From Nitrospira sp. (GTDB lineage Bacteria; Nitrospirota; Nitrospiria; Nitrospirales; Nitrospiraceae): a DNA stretch of 64,000 nucleotides. Both the position numbers and the translations under genes were made by a program. Where the stretch lies: NCBI GenBank assembly GCA_030123565.1, contig CP126122.1:4478800-4542799 (forward strand), in the 5' to 3' direction. The notes below the pieces were generated by a model. The model made no database searches, was not told the DNA's origin, and saw only the letters and a list, made by a program, of their open reading frames with translations. This document shows positions 1 to 7,910 of the stretch, in pieces. Position 1 is the first letter of the stretch. Every line of letters starts with the position of its first letter.

Positions 1-764
1 GCATCCAGCGAGCAATAAAGCACGGGTGCATGCGGCTCGTTCTAAGTTACTTGAATATTGAGGAGACTCTTTTCATCGTTTCATCACAGCCTAAACGAGC
101 GGATGCCCGAATAAGGTTAATCCTGGAGCTGGCTGATAAGCGCCTTTTTGTTCTAGGCCAAGAAATGATTATGAACAATGATATCCGAGCTTACGCGGGC
201 GCAACACAGGCTCCATCACCTTTTATGGCAATGCCTCCCTGGGTGGAAGTTGAGATCAGAAACCTGGCGAAAGCAGTTGGGCATTACTCACAAAAACTTG
301 AAAGTTTGATCGACGAGACTCGGCAAGACAAGAAGGTGTTCCAAGAGTTTCTGATTGAAGGCAGGGCGAAGTTGAAGCCAATGGCAGACTCTATAGGGGG
401 CAAGCAGTACCCTTTCGCGAACTATTGGGTAAGCAACTCTGGTTGGCTGGTAGAAGGTCTCGCACGGCGTGTTCGAGTATTGGGCAAAGTCAAAAAAAGA
501 GGGGTAGATGGGTTGCTGAAGGTCAAAAGTGTGGCGCTGGCCGTCGGAGCCAATTTGTCCCTGCTGTATTCGCATCACATGGAAAATTGCACTCCAGCCT
601 CGGGTGATTCGCGAGATATACTTCATGCAGTCCTGGCGAGTACCGCAGATGTTTTTGTGACCAACGATAAGAGGCTTGAAGCAGTTCTTGCTCGCGTACC
701 AGTTGACGGGTTTCGCGTTATGAGCTTGCGGAAATTCCTGAGCATTCTTCCTCAATGGGTGTGA
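1..764 (+). CDS. PIN-like domain protein, 5' end outside the window
   Basis: The frame is open from the left edge; the codons before the first ATG (position 30) read IQRAIKHGC and run smoothly into MRLVLSYLNIEE. This resembles the interior of a PIN-type nuclease domain (helix, then strand ending in S-x-x-x-x-E), so the true start and first catalytic Asp probably lie upstream. The C-terminal part has SGDSRDILHAVLAS followed by VFVTNDKRL, matching the D...h-hTxD pattern of late PIN motifs. PIN proteins are usually metal-dependent RNases, often toxins, but no antitoxin partner is visible. Family assignment is by pattern only; the function is unproven. Confidence 0.55.
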   Translation, partial: IQRAIKHGCMRLVLSYLNIEETLFIVSSQPKRADARIRLILELADKRLFVLGQEMIMNNDIRAYAGATQAPSPFMAMPPWVEVEIRNLAKAVGHYSQKLESLIDETRQDKKVFQEFLIEGRAKLKPMADSIGGKQYPFANYWVSNSGWLVEGLARRVRVLGKVKKRGVDGLLKVKSVALAVGANLSLLYSHHMENCTPASGDSRDILHAVLASTADVFVTNDKRLEAVLARVPVDGFRVMSLRKFLSILPQWV

Positions 765-834
765 CAAGATTGGATATAGTGAGCCTTAGGTTAATGAGCA
801 GCATGTATCTATCCTTGTTTGAATAGTCCACCTT

Positions 835-1734
835 ATGGGTTCATTTTTTCAGCTAGGTCCCGCTTCTGCTCCTTATGAAGCTGTCCGTGATTCGGGTCAT
901 CTAGCCAACGTTAAGACATTCATCGAACACCTCTGGGCTGAGTATCGACCCTCGTCTGATCCTCATTTCCTGGAAGATGCCAAAAAACATTTTCATCACC
1001 GTACCTGGGAATTGTATTTGTGGCACGTTTTGAAGCGGCACGGCTTTGACCCTCAGAAATCTGGTTCTGTTGGGCCTGACTTTTACTTCATGTCTGACGA
1101 AGAAAGGACTTGGGTTGAAGCTGTTGCGCCTGGCAGAGGAATCGGCCCGGACGCCGTTCCAAAACTACGCACCGTCAATGAGATGATTGAAGCTGGAGAG
1201 GAACCTATCGCGCAGGAAGTTCCAGAGGAGGCAATCATTCTTCGTTTCACTCAGGCGATGAGAGATAAGCTGATGAAATATGCTGAGTATCGATCGAAAG
1301 GGATTGTTCGTAGTAATGACAGGTTTATCATCGCCATAAATGGATGCGAGGCGACGGATTATCGTGGTGAACCCCATGTTCCATATGTCATCAAAGGCAC
1401 ACTTGCACTTGGGAACTTGCAAATCTCGTTCGACCCAAATGGTTTGGAGCCATCGGATAGTAGTTATCAACGGAGAGAACTAATAAGGAAGAAAAACCAG
1501 GAGTCGGTATCAACAGATCTTTTCCTGAAAGATGAATATTGTCCGGTGAGCGACGTTTTGTATTCGCCGAAGGATATCCTCAAGGTCCCTGAGCGAATAG
1601 GATCGGAGATGTATTACTTTCATAATCCGTTGGCCGCGAATCCTATTCCCCGTGGGGTCTTTCGATTCTGCCGAGAGTATTGGGCTGATCATGAGCGAGG
1701 GAGGCTAGACCACAGAGATTGGCATTTGGGGTGA
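835..1734 (+). CDS. Hypothetical protein, possible PD-(D/E)XK nuclease-like fold
   Basis: A 299-residue soluble protein without signal peptide or membrane segment. An N-terminal block reads RTWELYLWHVLKRHGF, then GPDFYF, then WVEAVAP (about residues 58-103). The spacing Glu / Gly-Pro-Asp / Val-Glu-Ala resembles the core of restriction-like nucleases, though the usual Lys after the Glu is not evident. The rest (about 110-299) is unfamiliar; it contains NDRFIIAING and ends in a Trp/His-rich tail. It lies 70 bases after the PIN-like gene on the same strand, and base composition is AT-richer than the core genes further right, so horizontal origin is plausible. No clear Shine-Dalgarno sequence precedes the ATG. 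Confidence 0.5.
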   Translation: MGSFFQLGPASAPYEAVRDSGHLANVKTFIEHLWAEYRPSSDPHFLEDAKKHFHHRTWELYLWHVLKRHGFDPQKSGSVGPDFYFMSDEERTWVEAVAPGRGIGPDAVPKLRTVNEMIEAGEEPIAQEVPEEAIILRFTQAMRDKLMKYAEYRSKGIVRSNDRFIIAINGCEATDYRGEPHVPYVIKGTLALGNLQISFDPNGLEPSDSSYQRRELIRKKNQESVSTDLFLKDEYCPVSDVLYSPKDILKVPERIGSEMYYFHNPLAANPIPRGVFRFCREYWADHERGRLDHRDWHLG

Positions 1735-2091
1735 GTTGAGACATGATGATGCCGCCGCTTCTTGATCATGGCTCGGAAAGCTATCCCGATTACAGCTTCA
1801 GAAGAAAGGCCATTATCGTTCCAACCTCGCTCGTTGTGGAGAGGCCATTTTTGTTCGTTCCTCATCGGTCGTCGAATGAGCACTGAAACATCAATGGCCC
1901 CGAGCTTACTTACTGTCTTTCCCCTTCGCGGGAGGTGTCAGGGGCCCTTCAATTGCGCGTGTCGAACGAGGTCCTTCTGAGGGCGCGCGTTCCACGAGCA
2001 CGAAGGGCTTCCTGATTCCTCCCGCCTCTTTCTTTTTTGTTAGGACACCACGCAAGTCGGCAACAAAACCGAGGTTTGGTATACGATTTTT
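1735..2091. other. Intergenic region without a supported gene
   Basis: Short open frames here lack family signatures and ribosome sites. The only structure I can support is the stem-bounded repeat at 1927-2025. Confidence 0.6.
1927..2025 (-). repeat. Stem-bounded intergenic repeat, copy 1 (inverted)
   Basis: The core CGAACGAGGTCCTTCTGAGG plus GCGCGCGTTCC is the reverse complement of the core of the copy at 5404-5500, with few mismatches. Imperfect inverted arms flank it: 1927-1950 (CGCGGGAGG...CCCTTC) pairs with 2002-2025 (GAAGGGC...CCTCCCG). It lies between a plus-strand gene and a minus-strand gene, so it could act as a convergent terminator or an mRNA-end structure; that role is inferred. 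Confidence 0.6.
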
Positions 2092-2411
2092 TTATAGACT
2101 GACTTGATGGACTTTACCTTTCGGTGCTGTCAGAAGAACTTGCTGGAGATTTGGTAGGAGTGGGCGAAGGTCTTTTAGGCGGTTGGTCGGCGCCAGTAGA
2201 ACGATGATTGAAATGGTGAACTGAGGGACGTTTTGTTGAAAGGCCAGGTTCCGATCAACGGTGACGAAGGCGTCGAATTGTGCTTGAGCCCTGGCCAATA
2301 ACTCACCATTCTTGATCCCGCCCATCCAGCTTGGGGGACAGTGACGGCTTCATGTCCCTCGATCTCTTTCGCGAAACGTCGGTCGATGCATTCGTCGAGG
2401 AGGATTCTCAC
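2092..2411 (-). pseudogene. DUF5615 PIN-like toxin, frameshifted
   Basis: Reading starts at a GTG overlapping the antitoxin stop (GTGA overlap) and gives VRILLDECIDRRFAKEIEGH then VTVPQAGWAG, the standard DUF5615 N-terminus. About base 2315-2322 the frame is lost. The next frame gives GIKNGELLARAQAQFDAFVT then VDRNLAFQQN, the standard second half. Inserting one base in the run read as GCGGGATC on the minus strand restores W-A-G-I-K-N-G-E. The joined product would be about 107 residues, normal for the family. The toxin of this type II pair is therefore inactive, or there is a one-base sequence error. Confidence 0.75.
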
Positions 2412-2632
2412 GAAGCCCTGGCGAGCATGCGGGTTTTGGCTTCTTCGAAAAAGGCGATGACTTGATCCCGGCTGACGGTCGGAAAGCCTTGAAGGAAGTC
2501 GTCGATCGTTTCGCCTCCTTCCAAGTATTCGATCAGCGTCTGAACCGGGACGCGGGTGCCCGCGAAGACGGGCGTGCCACCCAGCACATCCGGAGAGGAG
2601 GTGATGAGAGGTGCCGTGGTTGCCATGGTCAC
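2408..2632 (-). CDS. DUF433 family antitoxin
   Basis: A 74-residue protein with the DUF433 signature: SSPDVLGGTPVFAGTRVPVQ, then an E-G-G-E-T-I-D-D-F segment and FPTVSRDQVIAFF. DUF433 proteins carry a small helix-turn-helix-like fold and are usually the antitoxin encoded just before a DUF5615 PIN-like toxin, which is the arrangement here: the toxin GTG overlaps this stop codon. It would be expected to neutralise the toxin and repress the operon, but the toxin frame is broken, so this may be an orphan antitoxin. The gene is divergent from cstA. Confidence 0.8.
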   Translation of the reverse strand: MTMATTAPLITSSPDVLGGTPVFAGTRVPVQTLIEYLEGGETIDDFLQGFPTVSRDQVIAFFEEAKTRMLARAS

Positions 2633-2691
2633 AAGGATAACGAGGCCCAGCTTGATTTACAAGCGCTTGACGGATTGTTAGGATGCCGCGC

Positions 2692-4713
2692 ATGAAAGCG
2701 GCTGTTAATTTCCTCTGGGCGCTCCTTTCAATCCTGGGCGCGGTCGCACTTGCCCACGTGACAGGCACCATCAATTCCCATGAAAAGGTGAACGGTCTCT
2801 GGCTCGTCGTGGCGGCGGCCTGTTTCTATGTGCTGGCCTTTCGTTTCTATGGCCGGTGGATCGCTCGCCGGGTCGTGCAGCTGGACGACAAGCGCCTGAC
2901 CCCGGCCGTACGTCTGAACGACGGCGTGAACTTCCACCCCACCAACAAAGTCGTCCTCTTCGGCCACCATTTCGCAGCGATTGCCGGCGCCGGCCCCCTG
3001 CTTGGGCCTGTATTGGCGGCGCAGTTCGGATTTCTGCCGGGCTTTCTCTGGCTCGTCATCGGTGCGGTGCTGGCCGGCGCGGTGCAGGATTTCATCATCC
3101 TGGTCGCCTCGATGCGGAGGAACGGGCGTTCGTTGCCGGAAATCGCCCATGACGAACTCGGCACCATCACCGGGACTGCGACGGCGATCGCGGTGCTGTT
3201 TATCGTGGTGGTGGCGTTGGCCGGCTTGGGCTTCGCGGTCGTCAACGCGCTGTATCAGAACGCCTGGGGAACCTTCACGATCGTGATGACGATTCCCATC
3301 GGCTTCCTGATGGGGTTCTATCTGCAAAAGTTCCGTCCGAGACAGATTGCGGAAGTCTCGCTGTTGGGCGTCGCGCTCTTGGTTGCGGCGGTGTTGTTCG
3401 GTCGGGTCGTGGCGCAGTCGTCATTCGCGCCCTGGTTTGAGTTCGACCGTACGACCTTGGTCTGGCTCCTGGCCGGTTATGGTTTCCTGGCCTCCGTGTT
3501 GCCCGGCTGGATGTTGTTGGTGCCGCGCGGCTACCTCTCGACCTTCATGAAGTTGGGGGTAGTGTTGCTTCTCGGCGTCGGGGTGGTCCTCATGGCGCCG
3601 ACGATCGAGATGCCGCGAGTCACCTCCTTCGCGTCCGGCGGAGGGCCGATCATCCCCGGGACGCTCTTCCCCTTTCTCTTCATTACGATCGCCTGCGGCG
3701 CCGTGTCGGGGTTCCATTCGCTGGTGTCGTCCGGCACCACGCCGAAGATGATCGAGCAGGAGTCGCAGGCGGTGGTCGGCTATGCAGCGATGTTGCTGGA
3801 AAGTTTCGTGGGCGTGATGGCGTTGATCGCGGCATCGGTGTTGATCCCCGGCGATTATCTGGCGATCAATACGATGTTGCCGACCGATGCGCTTGCGGCG
3901 ATGGGATTTCCGACCTCACGGATTCAGGAGCTCTCGCAGCTCGTCGAGGTGGATGTGGCGGGGCGTCCGGGTGGAGCGGTGTCGCTGGCGGTGGGAATGG
4001 CCTCGATCTTTGCGGCCCTGCCGGGGATGTCGGGACTGATGGCCTACTGGTATCAATTTGCGCTGGTGTTCGAGGCGTTGTTCATTCTGACCACCATCGA
4101 CACGGGCACCCGCGTGGCGCGGTACCTGATCCAGGAGATGGCCGGGCGGATCCATGCGCCGTTTCGACAGATGAACTGGTGGCCCGCCGTGCTGTTGAGC
4201 AGCGGGTTCGTGGTGGGAGCCTGGGCCTATCTGATCGGCACGGGGAGTATCTCCACGATTTGGCCGATGTTCGGCGCGGCGAATCAGTTGCTGGGGACGT
4301 TGGCGCTCTGCATCGGGACGACGGTCTTGATCAAGATGTGGAAGTCGCAGTATCTCTGGGTGACAGCCGTGCCGATGTTGTTCGTGGGCGCGATCACGTT
4401 GGCCGGATCCTATGAGATGTTCGGGATGTTCATGAAGAAGGCCGCGACATCGGCGGCGAGTCAAGCCTTTGCCCTCTATTTGGATGCAGTCTTGGTGGCG
4501 GTGGTGGCGATTCTCGGTGTGGTCGTGCTGAGCGACAGTATGAAACAATGGTACGGGTATGTGGTGCTCAAGCGCCCGTTTACCAGCAGCGAGGTGATGG
4601 CCACCACCGGCGGGGGATCGGCTGGTCGCGCGCAGACGGCGATCCATCAAGCAGATGCCGAGCAGGAAAGTGCCAGGAGCTTTCACTTGCCGCAGGGCGG
4701 CGGTTGTTGCTGA
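2692..4713 (+). CDS. cstA: Carbon starvation protein CstA family transporter
   Basis: A multi-spanning inner-membrane protein of about 673 residues. CstA proteins take up pyruvate or peptides under carbon limitation. Family hallmarks visible are VNFHPTNKVVLFGHHFAAIA, GAGPLLGPVLAAQFG, GAVQDFIILVASMRRNGRSL near the N-terminus and FHSLVSSGTTPKMIEQES near the middle. I favour the ATG at 2692 because TTAGGA lies about 8 bases upstream; an ATG at 2683 would add three residues. The C-terminus is unusual, ending in a hydrophilic tail that finishes GGGCC. It is monocistronic, followed by a structured repeat rather than a simple terminator. Confidence 0.92.
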   Translation: MKAAVNFLWALLSILGAVALAHVTGTINSHEKVNGLWLVVAAACFYVLAFRFYGRWIARRVVQLDDKRLTPAVRLNDGVNFHPTNKVVLFGHHFAAIAGAGPLLGPVLAAQFGFLPGFLWLVIGAVLAGAVQDFIILVASMRRNGRSLPEIAHDELGTITGTATAIAVLFIVVVALAGLGFAVVNALYQNAWGTFTIVMTIPIGFLMGFYLQKFRPRQIAEVSLLGVALLVAAVLFGRVVAQSSFAPWFEFDRTTLVWLLAGYGFLASVLPGWMLLVPRGYLSTFMKLGVVLLLGVGVVLMAPTIEMPRVTSFASGGGPIIPGTLFPFLFITIACGAVSGFHSLVSSGTTPKMIEQESQAVVGYAAMLLESFVGVMALIAASVLIPGDYLAINTMLPTDALAAMGFPTSRIQELSQLVEVDVAGRPGGAVSLAVGMASIFAALPGMSGLMAYWYQFALVFEALFILTTIDTGTRVARYLIQEMAGRIHAPFRQMNWWPAVLLSSGFVVGAWAYLIGTGSISTIWPMFGAANQLLGTLALCIGTTVLIKMWKSQYLWVTAVPMLFVGAITLAGSYEMFGMFMKKAATSAASQAFALYLDAVLVAVVAILGVVVLSDSMKQWYGYVVLKRPFTSSEVMATTGGGSAGRAQTAIHQADAEQESARSFHLPQGGGCC

Positions 4714-4720
4714 GAAGTGG

Positions 4721-4833
4721 GGCGGTCTGATCGTGCTCCTGCTCGCGGAACGCGCACATCCGACCATGAGATCCGACCGATGGAGAACGATCTGCTCGTT
4801 CGACGCGTGCCGGTGAGGAGCAACCAGACCGCC
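4721..4833 (+). repeat. Stem-bounded intergenic repeat, copy 2
   Basis: Outer arms 4721-4739 (GGCGGTCTG...GCTCC) and 4817-4833 (GGAGCAACCAGACCGCC) are complementary. Inside is TGCTCGCGGAACGCGC, identical to the copy at 5404-5500, and later CGTTCGACGCGTGC, nearly the same as that copy's CGTTCAACGCGCGC. It occupies most of the cstA-yajQ gap. The arm sequence differs from the other copies while pairing is kept, which suggests that structure matters. Confidence 0.6.
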
Positions 4834-4885
4834 TCGTGAAGAGATAGCCGGCAGCAGAGGAATATCTGCAGATGAGGAGGTAGAG

Positions 4886-5383
4886 ATGGCTGACCAATCG
4901 TCATTTGATGTGGTGTCGGAAGTAAACATGCAGGAGATGAAGAATGTCGTCGATCAGGCGACCAAGGAGATCAAGCAGCGTTTCGATTTCAAGGATTCGA
5001 AGACCGAGCTGACGTTGAAGGAGAAGGAAAAGGAACTGGTGGTGCTCTCCGACGACGAGTACAAACTCAATGCGGTCATCGAAATCATCAAGGCGAAATG
5101 CGTGAAGCGCGGGGTTTCGCTGAAGGCGTTCGACTATGGCAAGATCGAGGAGGCGCTCGGGGCTACGGTTCGGCAGGTGATCAAGATTCAGAGCGGCATT
5201 TCGACGGAGAAGGCCAAGGAAATCACGAAAGCCGTGAAGGAGTCCAAATTGAAGGTGCAGGCGCAAATTCAGGGTGAACAGGTGCGGGTGACCGGCAAGA
5301 GCCGGGATGAGTTGCAGGCGACGATTGCGTTGTTGAAGGGGAAGGATTTCGGCATCGATCTACAATTCACCAACTACCGCTAG
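4886..5383 (+). CDS. yajQ: YajQ family nucleotide-binding protein
   Basis: A 165-residue cytoplasmic protein of the UPF0234/YajQ family, starting [20 protein letters not shown] and ending [14 protein letters not shown], both characteristic. Family members bind nucleotides, and in some species cyclic di-GMP, acting as effectors on transcription. [13 protein letters not shown] and the internal [15 protein letters not shown] segment fit the two RRM-like folds. GAGGAGG lies just upstream of the ATG, a strong ribosome site. It stands alone between two structured repeats, so no operon partner suggests a specific role here. Confidence 0.93.
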   Translation: MADQSSFDVVSEVNMQEMKNVVDQATKEIKQRFDFKDSKTELTLKEKEKELVVLSDDEYKLNAVIEIIKAKCVKRGVSLKAFDYGKIEEALGATVRQVIKIQSGISTEKAKEITKAVKESKLKVQAQIQGEQVRVTGKSRDELQATIALLKGKDFGIDLQFTNYR

Positions 5384-5403
5384 GCAGGATGCTGAAATCG
5401 AGG

Positions 5404-5500
5404 AGTATGGCACCCGTGACGGTCCCTTGCTCGCGGAACGCGCGCCCTCGGAAGGACCTCGTTCAACGCGCGCAGTCGGACCGATCACGGGTGCCATACT
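5404..5500 (+). repeat. Stem-bounded intergenic repeat, copy 3
   Basis: AGTATGGCACCCGTGA at 5404-5419 is the exact reverse complement of the end at 5485-5500, and pairing continues inward (CGGTCC/GGACCG). The core TTGCTCGCGGAACGCGCGCC is shared with copies 1 and 2. The length (97 bases), the position just after a stop codon and the long terminal stem fit a transcript-end structure. Confidence 0.7.
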
Positions 5501-5578
5501 GAGAAGTGAGAATAAGCAAGCTTGGAAGAATCATTCATAGCGCAGATACACCACAGACATGCACAGTTGGCCCCAGCC

Positions 5579-6640
5579 ATGCCGCCTGCCAGGGGGGAGC
5601 GGAAAAGTCACGGGTCTATTAGAACACTGACTTCGTGCTTTTTTCTCCTTTTGGCATTGTCCCTCGGCGGCTGCGGGGGCAGCGATCCGATCGTCGTCAT
5701 TCAATTGCATCCGACGAACCCCGACATCATCTATATCGCGACCAACGATTACATCTACAAGACGCGTGACGGGGGAAAGACCTGGACCAATCTCTCGAAA
5801 GGGATGAGCTACTCGCGCGTGATCGCGATGGCGGTCGATCCCGCCTATCCCGCAACGATCTATGCCGGCACGAAGGGCGACGCCGTCTACAAAAGTTACG
5901 ACGGCGGCCAGCGCTGGACCTCGATGCGGGCGGGGCTGGATGATGCCACGATCTCGTCGGTCGTGAATCAGTTTGTGTTCGATCCGGCCGACGACACCCA
6001 TCTGTTCCTGGCCACGACCATGGGCGTCTTCGAATCCAAGGACGCCGGTGAACACTGGGCTAAGCGCATGGAGGGGATGAAGGAAGTGCTGATGGTCGTG
6101 ACGTTGGGCATGGATCCCGTGCGACCGTCCGTTCTCTATGCCGGCACGAGCGGCGGAGTCTACAAGTCGATCGATCAAGGTGCGCATTGGGTGCAAGTGA
6201 ATAACGGGCTGGTGCCGGCGGATATGGTCAAGACCTCGCGCGCGTTGGGCGTCACGTCGGTGCAGGTCGATCCGTTTGCGCCGGAGACCGTCTATGCAGC
6301 GACGCTGGCCGGCCTCTACAAAACGACGGATGGCGCGGCCTCCTGGGTGCGGATCGGGGAATCGCTGCCGGATCAAATGATCGTCGTGATGGTGGTCGAT
6401 CATGCACGTGCAGGCGTCATCTACCTGGCCGGACGCGACGGCATCCATCGAAGCGAGGACGGCGGGAAGACTTGGGCGACGCTCAATGACGGGTTGGCCA
6501 CGACCAACGTGCGGGCGCTGGCACAGAGTGCGACTGATCCCAGGTTATTCTATGCAGGAACCAACGGCAGCGGCCTCTACCGCAGTGTGGATGGCGGCGC
6601 CCATTGGGAGGCGCTGCCTTCGGTGTTTCCGAAGGAATAG
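5579..6640 (+). CDS. Asp-box (BNR) repeat lipoprotein
   Basis: After a charged start and hydrophobic stretch (SCFFLLLALS) comes LGGC, a lipobox, so the mature protein should be a lipoprotein. The body carries seven Asp-box motifs of the form S/T-x-D-x-G-x-x-W: TRDGGKTW, SYDGGQRW, SKDAGEHW, SIDQGAHW, TTDGAASW, SEDGGKTW and SVDGGAHW. They are spaced about 45 residues apart, as in a beta-propeller like sialidases and YCF48-type proteins. No enzyme-specific residues are recognisable, so a binding or assembly role is as likely as catalysis. The ATG at 5579 places the signal peptide correctly; the frame is open upstream to a TTG at 5522. Confidence 0.8.
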   Translation: MPPARGERKSHGSIRTLTSCFFLLLALSLGGCGGSDPIVVIQLHPTNPDIIYIATNDYIYKTRDGGKTWTNLSKGMSYSRVIAMAVDPAYPATIYAGTKGDAVYKSYDGGQRWTSMRAGLDDATISSVVNQFVFDPADDTHLFLATTMGVFESKDAGEHWAKRMEGMKEVLMVVTLGMDPVRPSVLYAGTSGGVYKSIDQGAHWVQVNNGLVPADMVKTSRALGVTSVQVDPFAPETVYAATLAGLYKTTDGAASWVRIGESLPDQMIVVMVVDHARAGVIYLAGRDGIHRSEDGGKTWATLNDGLATTNVRALAQSATDPRLFYAGTNGSGLYRSVDGGAHWEALPSVFPKE

Positions 6641-6665
6641 GCGTGCGGGGCTGGCTGGTTTGAAG

Positions 6666-7757
6666 CTACCGGCGTGATTGGCTGTTCAGGGATGAGTCGC
6701 CGATCGTTGGGCCGACTCCTCGCATCTGCACGGAGGAGGAGCGGTCCGGGTTTTCAGCTCCGTTGATCTCAAACCCAAACGCATGAGGCAAGGTCGTGTC
6801 CTGTGTCTGCGGACCGATCCGATCCGGCAGGTTGCTTTCCTTGAGATCTTCTCCTCTTCGAGGGTGGAGCGATTCATTGACGGTGCTGTAGGGAGAGACC
6901 GTCGCTCCGATGTCGGCTCCGAAGCTCGGATTGAGGGAGCGGTTCAAGTTCGTGTTTTCGATGTCTCCGCCGATCCTTGTCGGGATCGTAGTGTCCTGAA
7001 TGTCCATGCCCGTCGGAGCCGAGGCTGGCGGCTTCCGGGGGCGAACCTCACGCGCGATGGCCTCGCGTTCTTCCTCGATGCGTCGTTCCTCCCTCGCGCG
7101 CTGTTCGTAGTCCAAGGAGTCGAGTTTTTCGAGTCGCTCACCGAGGCCCTTGAGGCGAGTCTTGATCTTCGTGAGGTCGTCCCGCGCGCCGGCGATGGTG
7201 CCGACGATTTCGCTGAGCGTCCACTGGCGCGCAAAGGTGCCGAGTTTGGGAGACTGACCGGGGCCGCCGCCCAGCCCGCTCGCTCCGCTTCCGACCCCGA
7301 AGCCGGCGCTATTGTAGATGCCTTTCTGCTGAACCGACATCAGAATGTGATTGGCCTGCTCCAAGAGTTCATCGATTCGTTCGAGCTGATCGAAGTCACC
7401 GGCGCAACAGCCGAGGAATTCTCTGTACTCTCTGGTGAACTTCGATGCTTCATTTTGAATGTCCACGATTTTCAGCGGCTCTTTTTGAGCCGAGTCCTCG
7501 CGGCCGGCCTGGTCGGGCTTGTCCGATTTTTTCGAGTCGCGTTCTGCATCGTAGAGGGCTGTGCAGCCTGCATCGGGGGTGGCGCTGATCTGTTTGTCGG
7601 CCGTCCGATTGGGGCACCAGTAGATTTTGCCGGGCTGGTTCAAGGGGTTGTCAGTCCTGAACTCTCCCGCCTGGACGGCGGGCGACAGGCTCAGCACGAG
7701 AAGGCCGATGAGGAGCGGTGCAACGGTGCGTGGAGGGTAGAAGGATGTCATCGGCAT
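6666..7757 (-). CDS. Periplasmic coiled-coil protein with C-terminal repeats, unknown function
   Basis: From the ATG at 7757 the protein has a signal peptide (LLIGLLVLSLSPAVQA, cleavage before GEF). A short Cys-containing segment follows (IYWCPNRTADKQISATPDAG with a second Cys), then a Cys pair in EFLGCCAGDF. Next are a Gly-rich linker, a charged coiled coil (about residues 185-240) and a tail of irregular repeats, for example RIGGDIENTNLN, SFGADIGATV, RRGEDLKESNLP and RIGPQTQDTTLP. I do not recognise the family. The N-terminal segment resembles DUF4124-type openings but this is uncertain. It converges with the lipoprotein gene and diverges from asnS. Confidence 0.6.
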   Translation of the reverse strand: MPMTSFYPPRTVAPLLIGLLVLSLSPAVQAGEFRTDNPLNQPGKIYWCPNRTADKQISATPDAGCTALYDAERDSKKSDKPDQAGREDSAQKEPLKIVDIQNEASKFTREYREFLGCCAGDFDQLERIDELLEQANHILMSVQQKGIYNSAGFGVGSGASGLGGGPGQSPKLGTFARQWTLSEIVGTIAGARDDLTKIKTRLKGLGERLEKLDSLDYEQRAREERRIEEEREAIAREVRPRKPPASAPTGMDIQDTTIPTRIGGDIENTNLNRSLNPSFGADIGATVSPYSTVNESLHPRRGEDLKESNLPDRIGPQTQDTTLPHAFGFEINGAENPDRSSSVQMRGVGPTIGDSSLNSQSRR

Positions 7758-7814
7758 CGTGGATTCGATGATGCACTCTGGGTGAAATTGTGTCAATCAA
7801 ACGGAGGAATTGTG

Positions 7815-7910
7815 ATGCGCTTGAAAAGCCCGCTGCCGTTCGCTACCCTCCCGGCCATGGGAAGATACGACCACGTTCACATCTGTAAGCGGGGCGACAC
7901 ATGCCTGTGA
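7815..7910 (+). CDS. Possible 31-residue leader ORF ahead of asnS
   Basis: GGAGG at 7803-7807 sits 7 bases before an ATG, better than the ribosome site of asnS itself. The frame [20 protein letters not shown] then [11 protein letters not shown] ends at TGA 7908-7910, overlapping the asnS start at 7901. This geometry would allow translational coupling. The peptide has no Asn codons, so classic attenuation is not supported, and expression is unproven. Confidence 0.3.
   Translation: MRLKSPLPFATLPAMGRYDHVHICKRGDTCL
7821..7849 (+). promoter_or_regulatory. Candidate sigma70 promoter for asnS
   Basis: TTGAAA (7821-7826) and TACCCT (7844-7849) are separated by 17 bases. The -35 is good and the -10 weak. 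It lies inside the possible leader ORF, so the two proposals compete. Confidence 0.3.

Noticed and set aside
1762-1980. 72-residue plus-strand frame after the nuclease-like gene
   Set aside because: It ends inside the structured repeat and has no ribosome site or similarity.
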